Assembly (NCBI GenBank): GCA_937927675.1
Contig: CALBSG010000117.1
Location: 1-10,115 of the forward strand
DNA: 10,115 nucleotides
Direction of reading: 5' to 3'
Source: an uncultured Paracoccaceae bacterium
GTDB taxonomy: Bacteria; Pseudomonadota; Alphaproteobacteria; Rhodobacterales; Rhodobacteraceae
Below the pieces are notes generated by a model. It was not told where the DNA came from, did no database searches, and was given only the letters and a program-made list of their open reading frames with translations. The translations under genes were made by a program, and so were the position numbers. Positions 1 through 7,161 of the stretch are shown piece by piece; position 1 is the stretch's first letter, and each line of letters begins with the position of its first letter.

Positions 1-482
1 CTGGGATCATTCACGAAGCCCCCCTGCTGGAAACCCCGGTCGCGGATTTTGACCGGGTGATTGGCGTCAATCTGCGCGGCTCTTTCCTGATTGGTCAGAT
101 GGCGATTGGTCGGATGACCGGCAGCGCCGATGCCCCGGCGCGGGCGATCCTGATTGCCTCGGACATGGCCTATTACGGGCGCGAGACGTTTTCGCCCTAT
201 GTCGCGTCAAAGCATGGCGTGCTGGGGCTGGTTCGCAGTTGGGCCAAGGAATTCGCCCCGCGCGTTCTGGTCAACGCCATCTGCCCCGGCCCGATTGACA
301 CCGAAATGCTGGGCGCCGCGAACATGAGCGCCGAATGGCGCGCGCGCGAACTGGCGATCCCGCTGGCCCGCTTTGGCCAACCTGAGGAGATGGCCGCGCT
401 GGCGGTGTTCCTTGCCGGGGACGGCGGGCGCTATTTCACTGGCCAAGGCATTGGCCCCAATGGCGGGAGCATCATGCCATGA
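1..482 (+). CDS. SDR-family NAD(P)-dependent oxidoreductase, 3' part only
   Basis: This is the C-terminal 159 residues of a classical short-chain dehydrogenase/reductase; the reading frame is already open at base 3 and the start lies outside the window. The N-terminal Rossmann half with the glycine-rich dinucleotide motif (TGxxxGIG) is therefore missing, so the cofactor cannot be read. What remains holds the full catalytic set: the Asn of the NLRG motif (codon 69-71), the Ser of IASDMAYYG (159-161), and Tyr and Lys of YVASK (198-200 and 210-212). The typical PGPIDTEM segment follows, and the protein ends in the usual oligomerisation tail GPNGGSIMP. Family members oxidise alcohols or reduce carbonyls, often as cytosolic tetramers. 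The stop overlaps the next start (ATGA, 479-482), so the two genes are translationally coupled and probably serve one pathway. The family is secure; the substrate is unknown. Confidence 0.93.
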   Translation, partial: GIIHEAPLLETPVADFDRVIGVNLRGSFLIGQMAIGRMTGSADAPARAILIASDMAYYGRETFSPYVASKHGVLGLVRSWAKEFAPRVLVNAICPGPIDTEMLGAANMSAEWRARELAIPLARFGQPEEMAALAVFLAGDGGRYFTGQGIGPNGGSIMP

Positions 483-1369
483 TCCGCAATCCGATCCCGT
501 GGCCCAATGGCGCGAAATGCGCGGCTTGTGTCACCTTTGATATGGACGCAGACAGTCTGGTCCACATCGCCCATCCGACCGATGGGCATAGTCGGGTTTC
601 GGCGATTTCCATGCTGCAATACGGGCCGCAAGTGGCCATTCCGCGTATTGTCGAAAGCTATCGTCAGCTGGGCATCCGCCAGACGTTTTTCATTCCGGCC
701 TGGTGCATCGAGCAATATCCGCAGGCGGTGGAAACCATCCTGAAGGGCGGGCACGAAATCGCCCACCACGGTTTCTTGCATGAACATCCCCGCGAATTGT
801 CGGATGACGAAGAAGCGCACTGGCTGGACCGGGGCATCGATGTGATCGTGCGCGCCACCGGGCAACGCCCGCGCGGCTGGCGCGCACCGCTTTACAACTT
901 CTCGCACCGGTCTGCAGATCTCTTGGCGGAACGCGGCTTTGCCTATGACGCCTCGTTGATGGGCGATGACCAGCCTTACCTTTTGGAAAGTGCCAAGGGG
1001 CGGCTCGTGGAACTGCCCTCGCATTGGGGGCTGGATGACTGGCCGCAATATGTGCAGTCGATGGATCTGGATTACATGATGCCGATCCGCGCGCCGGAAC
1101 AGGGGCTTATGCCCTTCGTTCAGGAGTTCGAGGCGGCCTATGCCCATGGCGGGCTGTGGGTGCCCGTCGTGCATCCCTTTGCAACCGGGCGGCTGGCGCG
1201 TTGGCATCACTGGCACCAATTCCTGCAAACCGCAGTGGCGCGCGGCGATGTCTGGTTCGCGCCGATGGAGGACATCGCAGCCCATGTACAGAATCTGGTC
1301 GCCACCGGCGGCTGGACACCCCGCATCGACCGGCTGCCCTACTACGCCGCCCCAGTGCGGGTCGAATAA
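479..1369 (+). CDS. Polysaccharide-deacetylase-fold hydrolase (PuuE/PgdA-like)
   Basis: A 296-aa NodB-homology (carbohydrate esterase 4-like) protein, probably cytosolic because no signal peptide is visible. Motif 1 is TFDMDAD (D21, D23, D25). Motif 2 is HEIAHHGFLHEHP (H92-P104), whose H97 and H101 are the likely metal ligands. Motif 3 is RAPLY (R135-Y139), and a late conserved His lies in PVVHP (H232). The absence of a secretion signal, the length near 300 residues and the WFAPMEDIA C-terminal motif resemble PuuE-type allantoinases, cyclic-imide hydrolases and Helicobacter PgdA more than exported chitin or xylan deacetylases. Such enzymes hydrolyse C-N bonds of amides or cyclic ureides. The start is set by the ATGA overlap with the SDR gene. 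An NCS1 permease downstream fits a nitrogenous small-molecule substrate, but that is inference. The fold is confident; the reaction is not. Confidence 0.9.
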   Translation: MIRNPIPWPNGAKCAACVTFDMDADSLVHIAHPTDGHSRVSAISMLQYGPQVAIPRIVESYRQLGIRQTFFIPAWCIEQYPQAVETILKGGHEIAHHGFLHEHPRELSDDEEAHWLDRGIDVIVRATGQRPRGWRAPLYNFSHRSADLLAERGFAYDASLMGDDQPYLLESAKGRLVELPSHWGLDDWPQYVQSMDLDYMMPIRAPEQGLMPFVQEFEAAYAHGGLWVPVVHPFATGRLARWHHWHQFLQTAVARGDVWFAPMEDIAAHVQNLVATGGWTPRIDRLPYYAAPVRVE

Positions 1370-1414
1370 CGAAAGGTCGGAATAACCGACACCATCAAAA
1401 ACGGGAGGACGACA

Positions 1415-1585
1415 ATGAGCGAGAGGGACAACGGCTGGAGCCGCGAATTGCGGCGGCGGATCAAGGTCTATGACGAGATTGACGCAAAGAACGACTGGCA
1501 CGGCCAGATGGGCGCGGGTGACTACTGGGGGCTTTTGGTGCTGACAGTGGTCCTTGTGGCCGGGTTCTCGGTTTGGGGGGGCTGA
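1415..1585 (+). CDS. Small single-span membrane protein coupled to the NCS1 permease
   Basis: A 56-aa frame starting MSERDNGWSR and ending FSVWGG. The first 33 residues are strongly charged (RELRRRIKVYDEID), and one hydrophobic helix follows at about residues 36-53 (YWGLLVLTVVLVAGFSVW). With the basic stretch before the helix, an inside-N topology is expected. A good Shine-Dalgarno, GGGAGG at 1403-1408, sits 6 nt before the ATG. The stop is separated by a single base from the ATG of the permease (TGAGATG), so the two are almost certainly co-translated. I do not recognise a named family. Position and shape suggest an accessory or stabilising subunit of the permease, comparable in principle to small subunits of other secondary transporters; this is inference. 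It lies between recognised genes, in the permease operon, with typical GC-rich codon use. Confidence 0.78.
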   Translation: MSERDNGWSRELRRRIKVYDEIDAKNDWHGQMGAGDYWGLLVLTVVLVAGFSVWGG

Positions 1586-1586
1586 G

Positions 1587-3023
1587 ATGACACATACGGA
1601 CACAACTGAGCAGCAGGGCTACAGGGACGCCGCAGAACGCGGCGACCTGCCGCTGTTGCCTGCCGAACGGCTCTGGGGGTTTTGGGAATTCACCTATGCC
1701 AACTCGGCGCTTGCGATTGCCACCTGGGCCTTCCTGATCGGCGGCGCGGTGGGGCTTTTCGTTGGCCCGCGCGAAGGCATCGCCGCCATCGTGATCGGCA
1801 ATATCATCGGGGTCATCCTGACCGCCCTGCCCACCTGCGTTCCCGCCGGGAAATACGGGGTTGAACAGTTCAACGCGCTCCGCAGCCAGTTCGGACCGAA
1901 TGGCAGCCGTCTGGTCTATTTCCTTGCCGTGGTGTTCCTGACCATGGGCTGGCTTGCGGTGCTGAGCATGATGTTCGGCCGCTCTATCGACGGGCTGACC
2001 GCGCTGGTTTCCGGCGGCGAGGCGGCACCGCTTGGCCCCAAGGTCACGATTGCCGCCATTGGGGCAATTTTGCTGACATGGTTCGTGGTCGCCAAGGGGC
2101 CGACCTCGATCAAGTTCTTCAACATGGTCATTTCGCCCGCGCTCGTTCTGCTGATGGGCTGGATGATGTATCTGATCCTGAGCCACCATTCCTTTGGCGA
2201 GTTGATGGCGATGCAAGCGCTGGCCCCGCCGTTTGAAGACAAGACCCTGAACTTCATCATCGCGGTCGAGGTCAACCTTGCCGCCGGGTTTTCATGGTGG
2301 CCCTATATCGGCAACCTTGGCCGCCTGACGCGCAACGAACGCACCGCCTTCTGGCCTAATATCATCGGCATCTTCGGCGCCGCCGCCTTGGGCGAGGTCG
2401 TGGGGCTTTTGGGGTCTGTCGCACTTGGCAACAGCGACCCGACGATCTGGATGGCGCAGGTGGGCGGTGTTGCGGTTGGGGTGATTGCGCTGGGCTTTGT
2501 GGCCTTTGCCAATGTCACCTCAATGGCGAACATCCTGTACACCTCGGTCGTGGGCCTGCGCCAGATCGGCACTCGCGCCATCCGCGGGATCCGCTGGGAT
2601 ATGCTGCTGTTTTTGTTCTGCGTGGTGCCGCTGATCCTCGTGGTGTTTTACCCCACGATGTATGACGGGTTCTTCATCTTCCTCGTCTGGACCTCGGCGC
2701 TGAACTCGGCGCTCGCCGGGATCGGCATTGCGGATTACTTCTTTCTGCGTCGCCAGAAGCTGGACTTGGGCGGCCTGCACGGTGATCCGGCCACCTCGCC
2801 CTATCGTTTTGCGGGCGGGTTCAACCCCATCGGCATCGTGGCGCTGATCGTGGGCTTTGTCGTCTATGTTGCCGTGTTCAACCCGCAAACATTGGAAAGC
2901 GTGCCCGCGTTCAAATACCTGACCGCGTCCTTGCCGTCGTGCTTTGCGGCCGGGCTTGTCCACTATGTCCTGACCCGGATCTTCGCCAAGGGCGAAGGCT
3001 GGGGCAACTATCCGCGCGGCTGA
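1587..3023 (+). CDS. NCS1-family nucleobase/hydantoin-type cation symporter
   Basis: A 478-aa integral membrane protein of the nucleobase:cation symporter-1 family (cytosine/purine, uracil, thiamine, allantoin and hydantoin permeases). It has about twelve hydrophobic segments, beginning after the amphipathic stretch LLPAERLWGFWEF (residues 23-35). Family-like features are the ANSALAIATW segment in TM1, the GKYGVEQFNALRSQFG loop (88-103), the FSWWPYIGNLGRLTRNE stretch (235-251) at the TM6-loop region, and GIADYFFLRRQKLDL (378-393) after TM10. Known relatives use Na+ or H+ to import the substrate. The longest frame opens at 1554, but the ATG at 1587 is preferred because it follows the stop of the small upstream gene by one base and gives the expected hydrophilic N-terminus. 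An intrinsic terminator lies 21 bp after the stop. The exact substrate cannot be read from the sequence; context favours a nitrogenous ring compound. Confidence 0.92.
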   Translation: MTHTDTTEQQGYRDAAERGDLPLLPAERLWGFWEFTYANSALAIATWAFLIGGAVGLFVGPREGIAAIVIGNIIGVILTALPTCVPAGKYGVEQFNALRSQFGPNGSRLVYFLAVVFLTMGWLAVLSMMFGRSIDGLTALVSGGEAAPLGPKVTIAAIGAILLTWFVVAKGPTSIKFFNMVISPALVLLMGWMMYLILSHHSFGELMAMQALAPPFEDKTLNFIIAVEVNLAAGFSWWPYIGNLGRLTRNERTAFWPNIIGIFGAAALGEVVGLLGSVALGNSDPTIWMAQVGGVAVGVIALGFVAFANVTSMANILYTSVVGLRQIGTRAIRGIRWDMLLFLFCVVPLILVVFYPTMYDGFFIFLVWTSALNSALAGIGIADYFFLRRQKLDLGGLHGDPATSPYRFAGGFNPIGIVALIVGFVVYVAVFNPQTLESVPAFKYLTASLPSCFAAGLVHYVLTRIFAKGEGWGNYPRG

Positions 3024-3043
3024 CCCTTCGGCCCGTTTACTTT

Positions 3044-3073
3044 GGCGGGGGTCCTGCATCCCCGCCGCTTTTT
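3044..3073 (+). terminator. Intrinsic (Rho-independent) terminator after the NCS1 gene
   Basis: A perfect 7-bp GC stem pairs GGCGGGG (3044-3050) with CCCCGCC (3060-3066). A G-T wobble at 3051/3059 extends it, leaving a 7-nt loop. It is followed by GC and a run of five T (3069-3073). It starts 21 bp past the permease stop and 49 bp before the GMC dehydrogenase ATG. It would end or attenuate the upstream transcript, so the dehydrogenase depends on read-through or on its own promoter. Confidence 0.7.
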
Positions 3074-3107
3074 CCCAAACCGCAAACCCGGCGCAGCGCC
3101 CGCCCTC

Positions 3108-3114
3108 AGGGAGG
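3108..3114 (+). promoter_or_regulatory. Shine-Dalgarno deciding the GMC dehydrogenase start
   Basis: AGGGAGG with a 7-nt spacer to the ATG at 3122. It selects this start over the frame's upstream ATG at 2939, which lies inside the permease gene and would add 61 residues of non-family sequence before the FAD-binding motif. Confidence 0.75.
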
Positions 3115-3121
3115 TTCCCCC

Positions 3122-4807
3122 ATGTCTTTGGATTTCGACTATATCATCATCGGCGCCGGTTCGGCCGGCTGCGTGCTGGCCAACCGGCTGAGTGAAGACC
3201 CCGCTTGCCGCGTGTTGGTTTTGGAATATGGCGGCAGCGACAAGTCGATCTTCATCCAGATGCCGACGGCGCTGTCGATCCCGATGAATGGCACCAAATA
3301 CAACTGGAAATACATGACCCAACCCGAACCGGGGCTGGACGGACGGCGGGTGCATTGCCCGCGCGGCAAGGTCTTGGGCGGGTCTTCCTCGATCAACGGT
3401 CTGGTCTATATGCGCGGCCATGCCAGCGATTTCGACGAATGGGAGAGCTTGGGCGCACGCAACTGGGGCTATGCCAACTGCCTGCCCTATTTCCAGCGGG
3501 CCGAAAGCTGGAAGGGCGGTTCCGACGCCTATCGCGGCGCACAAGGGCCACTGGCGACCAACGCTGGAAACGAGATGAAAAACCCGCTGTACCGCGCCTT
3601 TGTCGAGGCGGGCCACGAGGCGGGCTATATCACCACCGAAGATCCCAACGGCCATATGCAAGAAGGCTTTGGCCCAATGCACATGACGGTCAAGGACGGC
3701 GTGCGCTGGTCAACCGCCAATGCCTATCTGAAACCGGCGATGTCGCGGCCCAATCTGAAAGTGCTAACCCATGCCATGACCCGCCGCGTGCTGCTGGACG
3801 GCAAACGCGCCGTGGGTGTGGAATATGACCATCAGGGCCAGACCCACACCGCCCGCGCCAAGCGCGAAGTGCTGATCTCAGCCGGGCCCATCGCTGCGCC
3901 GCATCTGTTGCAACGCTCAGGGATAGGCCCTGCGGCGGTGTTGCAGGCGGCGGGTGTGCCGGTGCTGCACGACCTGCCCGGCGTGGGCGAAAATCTGCAA
4001 GACCATTCCGAGGTCTATATCCAATACGCCTGCAAACAGCCCATCACCCTGAACGGCAAGATGGGACTATGGAGCCGTTTCCTGATCGGTGCCGAATGGG
4101 TGCTGTTCAAACGCGGCCTGTCGGTATCGAACCATTTCGAAAGCGGCGGCTTTATTCGGTCGGATGCGTCGTTGGCCTCGCCCGACATTCAGTTCCACTT
4201 CCTGCCTGCGGCGATGCGCTATGACGGCAAAAAGCCGCTGGATGGCCATGGCTTCATGGTGCTGACCGGGCCGAACAAACCGAAAAGCCGGGGCCATGTG
4301 CGGCTGCGCTCTGCCGATCCCTACGAACAGCCCGATATCTTGTTCAACTATCTCGACCGCGAAGAGGACCGCGAAGGCTTCCGCCGTTGCCTGCGTCTGA
4401 CGCGCGAGATCATCGCCCAGCCTGCCTTTGATCCCTTCCGCGGGGAAGAGATCGCGCCCGGCAAGGATGTGCAAAAGGACGACGAGATCGACGCTTGGGT
4501 GCGCGAAACGCTGGAAAGCACCTATCACCCCTGCGGGTCGTGCCGGATGGGTGAGGATGAAATGGCAGTGGTGGACAGCCAGTTGAAGGTTCATGGGCTG
4601 GAAGGTCTGCGGGTCATTGACAGCTCGGTCTTCCCCAGCGAGCCAAACGCCAACCTGAACGCCCCCACGATCATGCTGGCCGAGCGCGGGGCCGATATGG
4701 TGCGCGGTCGCCCGTTGTTGCCGCCCTCCAACGCAGCCGTCGGCAAGGCCCCCGGCCTTGGCCAGACCCAGCGCAGCGGCAAACCACGGCGTGAGGTTCG
4801 CGGCTAA
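3122..4807 (+). CDS. betA: GMC-family FAD dehydrogenase, choline dehydrogenase (BetA)-like
   Basis: A 561-aa glucose-methanol-choline oxidoreductase. The FAD-binding motif YIIIGAGSAGCVLANRL lies at residues 7-23. GMC signature 1 is at about 80-104 (RGKVLGGSSSINGLVYMRGH), and signature 2 is at about 254-268 (AGPIAAPHLLQRSGIG). The catalytic His-Asn pair is H469 (STYHPCGSCRMG) and N513 (NLNAPTIM). Several stretches match what I remember of E. coli BetA closely, including LPGVGENLQDH, IGAEW, SNHFE-GGFIRS, RGHVR and HGLEGLRV, and the length agrees (BetA is about 556 aa). BetA oxidises choline to betaine aldehyde at the membrane. However, alphaproteobacteria carry many BetA-like paralogues, and no betB, betI or choline transporter lies beside it, so another alcohol is possible. 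One oddity is LEYGG at 35-38 (family usually LEAGG). The final 25 residues are basic and non-conserved. An intrinsic terminator precedes the gene. Confidence 0.85.
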   Translation: MSLDFDYIIIGAGSAGCVLANRLSEDPACRVLVLEYGGSDKSIFIQMPTALSIPMNGTKYNWKYMTQPEPGLDGRRVHCPRGKVLGGSSSINGLVYMRGHASDFDEWESLGARNWGYANCLPYFQRAESWKGGSDAYRGAQGPLATNAGNEMKNPLYRAFVEAGHEAGYITTEDPNGHMQEGFGPMHMTVKDGVRWSTANAYLKPAMSRPNLKVLTHAMTRRVLLDGKRAVGVEYDHQGQTHTARAKREVLISAGPIAAPHLLQRSGIGPAAVLQAAGVPVLHDLPGVGENLQDHSEVYIQYACKQPITLNGKMGLWSRFLIGAEWVLFKRGLSVSNHFESGGFIRSDASLASPDIQFHFLPAAMRYDGKKPLDGHGFMVLTGPNKPKSRGHVRLRSADPYEQPDILFNYLDREEDREGFRRCLRLTREIIAQPAFDPFRGEEIAPGKDVQKDDEIDAWVRETLESTYHPCGSCRMGEDEMAVVDSQLKVHGLEGLRVIDSSVFPSEPNANLNAPTIMLAERGADMVRGRPLLPPSNAAVGKAPGLGQTQRSGKPRREVRG

Positions 4808-4840
4808 GACGGGGGGCGCGCGTCTTAACCGGCGCGCGCC
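4805..4840. other. Inverted repeats between convergent operons, possible bidirectional terminator
   Basis: Two mutually exclusive hairpins occupy the 17-bp gap between the convergent stop codons and the tail of the minus-strand regulator gene. One pairs TAAGACG (4805-4811) with CGTCTTA (4821-4827). The other pairs GGCGCGCG (4815-4822) with CGCGCGCC (4833-4840). Neither is followed by a clear T run in either direction, so this is only a weak terminator candidate; it could equally act as a transcript-end-protecting hairpin. Confidence 0.35.
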
Positions 4841-6312
4841 AAGACCCGTGTCAACGCCTCTAGCCCCGGACCAAGCTGCTGCGGCACAACTCCGGTAAAG
4901 CCCAACAAAAGACCGGGGCGCGGCAACGGCCCGGCCCCATATTCGCCCAGCGGATAGGCATGCACCCCGGCCTCAACCGCCCGCCGTGCCACCGTGCGGT
5001 CATCCTGCCCCGGCTGCAGCCAAGCGATGGCGTTCATACCGCTGTCGGGCATATCGACCTCGTAAAGCCCTGCCCCGGTTGTCTGGGCTACGCGCAAAAA
5101 CTCCTGCCGCCGTCCGGCGTAAAGGTCGCGCATCCGGCGCAGGTGGCTGGCAAAATGGCCATCCGCAATGAAGTTGGCCAGGGCCATCTGCGTCGCCTCT
5201 GGCACAGATCGCACCATCAGGGCGATGGCATTGCGGAACATGCCCACCAGCGCGTGCGGCAAGACCAGGTAACCAAGGCGCAAGGCAGGAAACAGCGCCT
5301 TTGAAAAGGTGCCGACATAGATCACCCGCCCCGTGCGGTCGATGCTGCGGATCGAAGGCAAGGGACGGCCAGTGTAGCGAAACTCGCTGTCGTAATCGTC
5401 CTCCAAAATCCACGCATCGTTGGCATTCGCCCAGTCCAGCAGCCGCAAGCGCCGGGCCAGCGACATGGTGCGCCCCAAGGGATGCTGGCGCGAGGGCATG
5501 ACGAAGGCGAGCCGCGCGCCTGCGCCCTGCGCGACGGCGGGTTCAAAATCCATGCCCTCTTCATCGACCGGAACATGGACCAGCCGACGGCCAAGCGATT
5601 GAAACAGATTGCGGGCGATCAGCGGTCCGGGGTCTTCGAACAACAGCCCATCGCCCGGATCGGTCAGCAAGAGGGCGGCCACCATAAAGGCGGCATGCCC
5701 GCCGGGTGTGATGACGATCTGTTCGGGGTCACAGGCATCGCTGCGGTGCAGGGCTAGGTAATCGGCAATCGCGTGGCGCAGCGGGGCATAGCCCGCCGGA
5801 TCGCCATAGCCCATATTGCCGCGATAGGCCTGACGGGTCTGCCGGTTCACATATTTCTGCCAAAGCGCAAAGGGAAACTGGTCATAGGCCGGTGAGTTCG
5901 GCAGGAAGGGCCGGTTTTCACGCGGAATGAAGTCAACCTCGGCCGCGCCAAAGCGCGAGCCAAGCCCGGACACCCGAGGCACGGCTGTGCTGGCCGAATC
6001 CGTCTCGGGCTGGCTTCGGAACCGTTGCGGCACATGTTGCGGGATCGTGGCCGCAACAAAGGTGCCAGACCCGTGGCGCATTTCCAAAAAGCCTTCGGCG
6101 GCAAGGCTTTCCAGCACTTGCACCACGGTTTGGCGCGAGACGCCCAGATCGGTGGCCAGCGCCCGGCTGGCCGGCAACCGCGTGCCGCCCGACAGGGAAC
6201 CGGCCAAAATCATGCCGCGCAGCTGATCCTCGATCTGGCGGAACAAGGGCGTGCGGCTGTCGCGGTCGATGACGATCCGTGTCAGCAGGGCGCCGGACTT
6301 TCGTTTGGCCAT
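4825..6312 (-). CDS. MocR/PdxR-type regulator: GntR HTH fused to aminotransferase-like domain
   Basis: A 495-aa chimeric transcription factor. Residues about 20-87 form a GntR winged helix-turn-helix (TPLFRQIEDQL, then GGTRLPASRALATDLGVSRQ and the wing HGSGTFVA). A linker covers about 90-140, and a class-I aminotransferase fold runs from about 145 to 490. The PLP site is intact: K338 in GTFSKALFPALRLGYL is the Schiff-base lysine, and D305/Y307 lie in EDDYDSEFRY. In known MocR proteins PLP, or its adduct with an amino compound, is the effector, and the protein acts as a dimer on DNA near its own gene. The start is supported by GGAGGG at 6320-6325 with a 7-nt spacer. It is the last gene of the minus-strand operon, 51 bp after the phosphatase. 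A small deviation is PSRQHPLG at 273-280, where the family usually has PSHQ. Its target is probably this operon or the convergent one; no operator could be read. Confidence 0.93.
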   Translation of the reverse strand: MAKRKSGALLTRIVIDRDSRTPLFRQIEDQLRGMILAGSLSGGTRLPASRALATDLGVSRQTVVQVLESLAAEGFLEMRHGSGTFVAATIPQHVPQRFRSQPETDSASTAVPRVSGLGSRFGAAEVDFIPRENRPFLPNSPAYDQFPFALWQKYVNRQTRQAYRGNMGYGDPAGYAPLRHAIADYLALHRSDACDPEQIVITPGGHAAFMVAALLLTDPGDGLLFEDPGPLIARNLFQSLGRRLVHVPVDEEGMDFEPAVAQGAGARLAFVMPSRQHPLGRTMSLARRLRLLDWANANDAWILEDDYDSEFRYTGRPLPSIRSIDRTGRVIYVGTFSKALFPALRLGYLVLPHALVGMFRNAIALMVRSVPEATQMALANFIADGHFASHLRRMRDLYAGRRQEFLRVAQTTGAGLYEVDMPDSGMNAIAWLQPGQDDRTVARRAVEAGVHAYPLGEYGAGPLPRPGLLLGFTGVVPQQLGPGLEALTRVLARAG

Positions 6313-6363
6313 GGGCTATCCCTCCAGCATCATCCGCCCTTTGTAGCGCAGGACCGCGCAGGC

Positions 6364-7161
6364 TCAACCCGCGTGCAGGGTCTCCAGCGCCGCCGCATGC
6401 AATTGCGCATTGGCTGCCATCAACACCGTGTCAAAGCGCGCCGCATCGGCCAAGGGGCGCCCGTCCCAATCCGTCACGACCCCACCCGCGCCAAGGATGA
6501 TCGGCATTTGCGGCAAGATGTCGTAATCGTGGACGTTGCCTTCCAGCAGCAGATCCACGGTGCCAAGCGCCAAGAGCCCCGCCGCATAGCAATCATGCGA
6601 GGCGCGGGCAAACCGGGCTTGCCTTGCAAGCCGGTCATAGCGGCCCCGCTGTGCGGTGTTGAAATGGTCAGGGGCGGAGGTATAGACCACCGCCTCGGCC
6701 AGCGCGACGGTGGCACTGGTCCGGGTGGGTTGGCCGTTGAACAGCGTCGGCGTGCCGCTTTGGCCCAGCCAGCGTTCGCCAGTGATCGGCTGATCGATCA
6801 GGCCCAGCACCGGCTGGCCCTGATGCAAAAGCGCGATCTGAGTGCCAAAGGCCAAAGAGCCGGAGACGAAGGATTTGGTCCCATCAATCGGGTCCAGCAC
6901 CCATACCCATTCGGCATCCGCCTGATACAGGCCGAATTCCTCGCCGCGGATGCCATGGGCCGGGAAGCGGGCCATGATCGCCGCACGCATCGCCTGTTCC
7001 GCCTCGCGGTCGGCAATGGTGACGGGGCTGGCGTCGTCTTTGGCGTCCACCGCAAGGCGGGTGCGGAAATGGCGGCGGATCACCGGACGCACCGTGTCGG
7101 CCATGGCATGTGCCAGCGCGGTCATCTCGGGCGGGCAATCAGAGGTGAGGTGTGCAGTCAT
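6364..7161 (-). CDS. Inositol-monophosphatase-family phosphatase (HisN-like)
   Basis: A 265-aa Mg2+-dependent phosphatase of the IMPase superfamily. The metal-site motifs are E74 in RGEEFG and D90/D93 in DPIDGTKSF, together with the second motif at 210-228 (VHDYDILPQ through GAGGVV), where D212 or D214 takes the place of the usual WD aspartate. The early KDDASPVTIAD segment (41-51) resembles the K-x-DGSPVTxAD of the family. This pattern is closer to the histidinol-phosphatase (HisN) branch than to true inositol monophosphatases, but no other histidine gene is present. Family members hydrolyse small phosphate monoesters in the cytosol. The start ATG at 7159-7161 overlaps the stop of the upstream TIM-barrel gene as ATGA, with an AGGA site upstream. 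Placed behind an ABC importer and an isomerase-like protein, it may dephosphorylate an imported or pathway phosphate ester. That role is inference. Confidence 0.9.
   Translation of the reverse strand: MTAHLTSDCPPEMTALAHAMADTVRPVIRRHFRTRLAVDAKDDASPVTIADREAEQAMRAAIMARFPAHGIRGEEFGLYQADAEWVWVLDPIDGTKSFVSGSLAFGTQIALLHQGQPVLGLIDQPITGERWLGQSGTPTLFNGQPTRTSATVALAEAVVYTSAPDHFNTAQRGRYDRLARQARFARASHDCYAAGLLALGTVDLLLEGNVHDYDILPQMPIILGAGGVVTDWDGRPLADAARFDTVLMAANAQLHAAALETLHAG

Noticed and set aside
1554..1586. Upstream start for the NCS1 permease
   Set aside because: It would overlap the small membrane-protein gene and add 11 residues unlike the family; the ATG at 1587 directly follows that gene's stop.
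431..1603. Long open frame on the minus strand opposite the deacetylase-fold gene
   Set aside because: The product is rich in His, Arg and Pro with no recognisable domain, and it is antisense to a gene with intact catalytic motifs. This is the usual mirror frame of GC-rich coding DNA.
2939..3121. Upstream start for the GMC dehydrogenase giving 61 extra residues
   Set aside because: It begins inside the NCS1 gene and reads through the terminator hairpin; the ATG at 3122 has AGGGAGG at ideal spacing and fits the family N-terminus.
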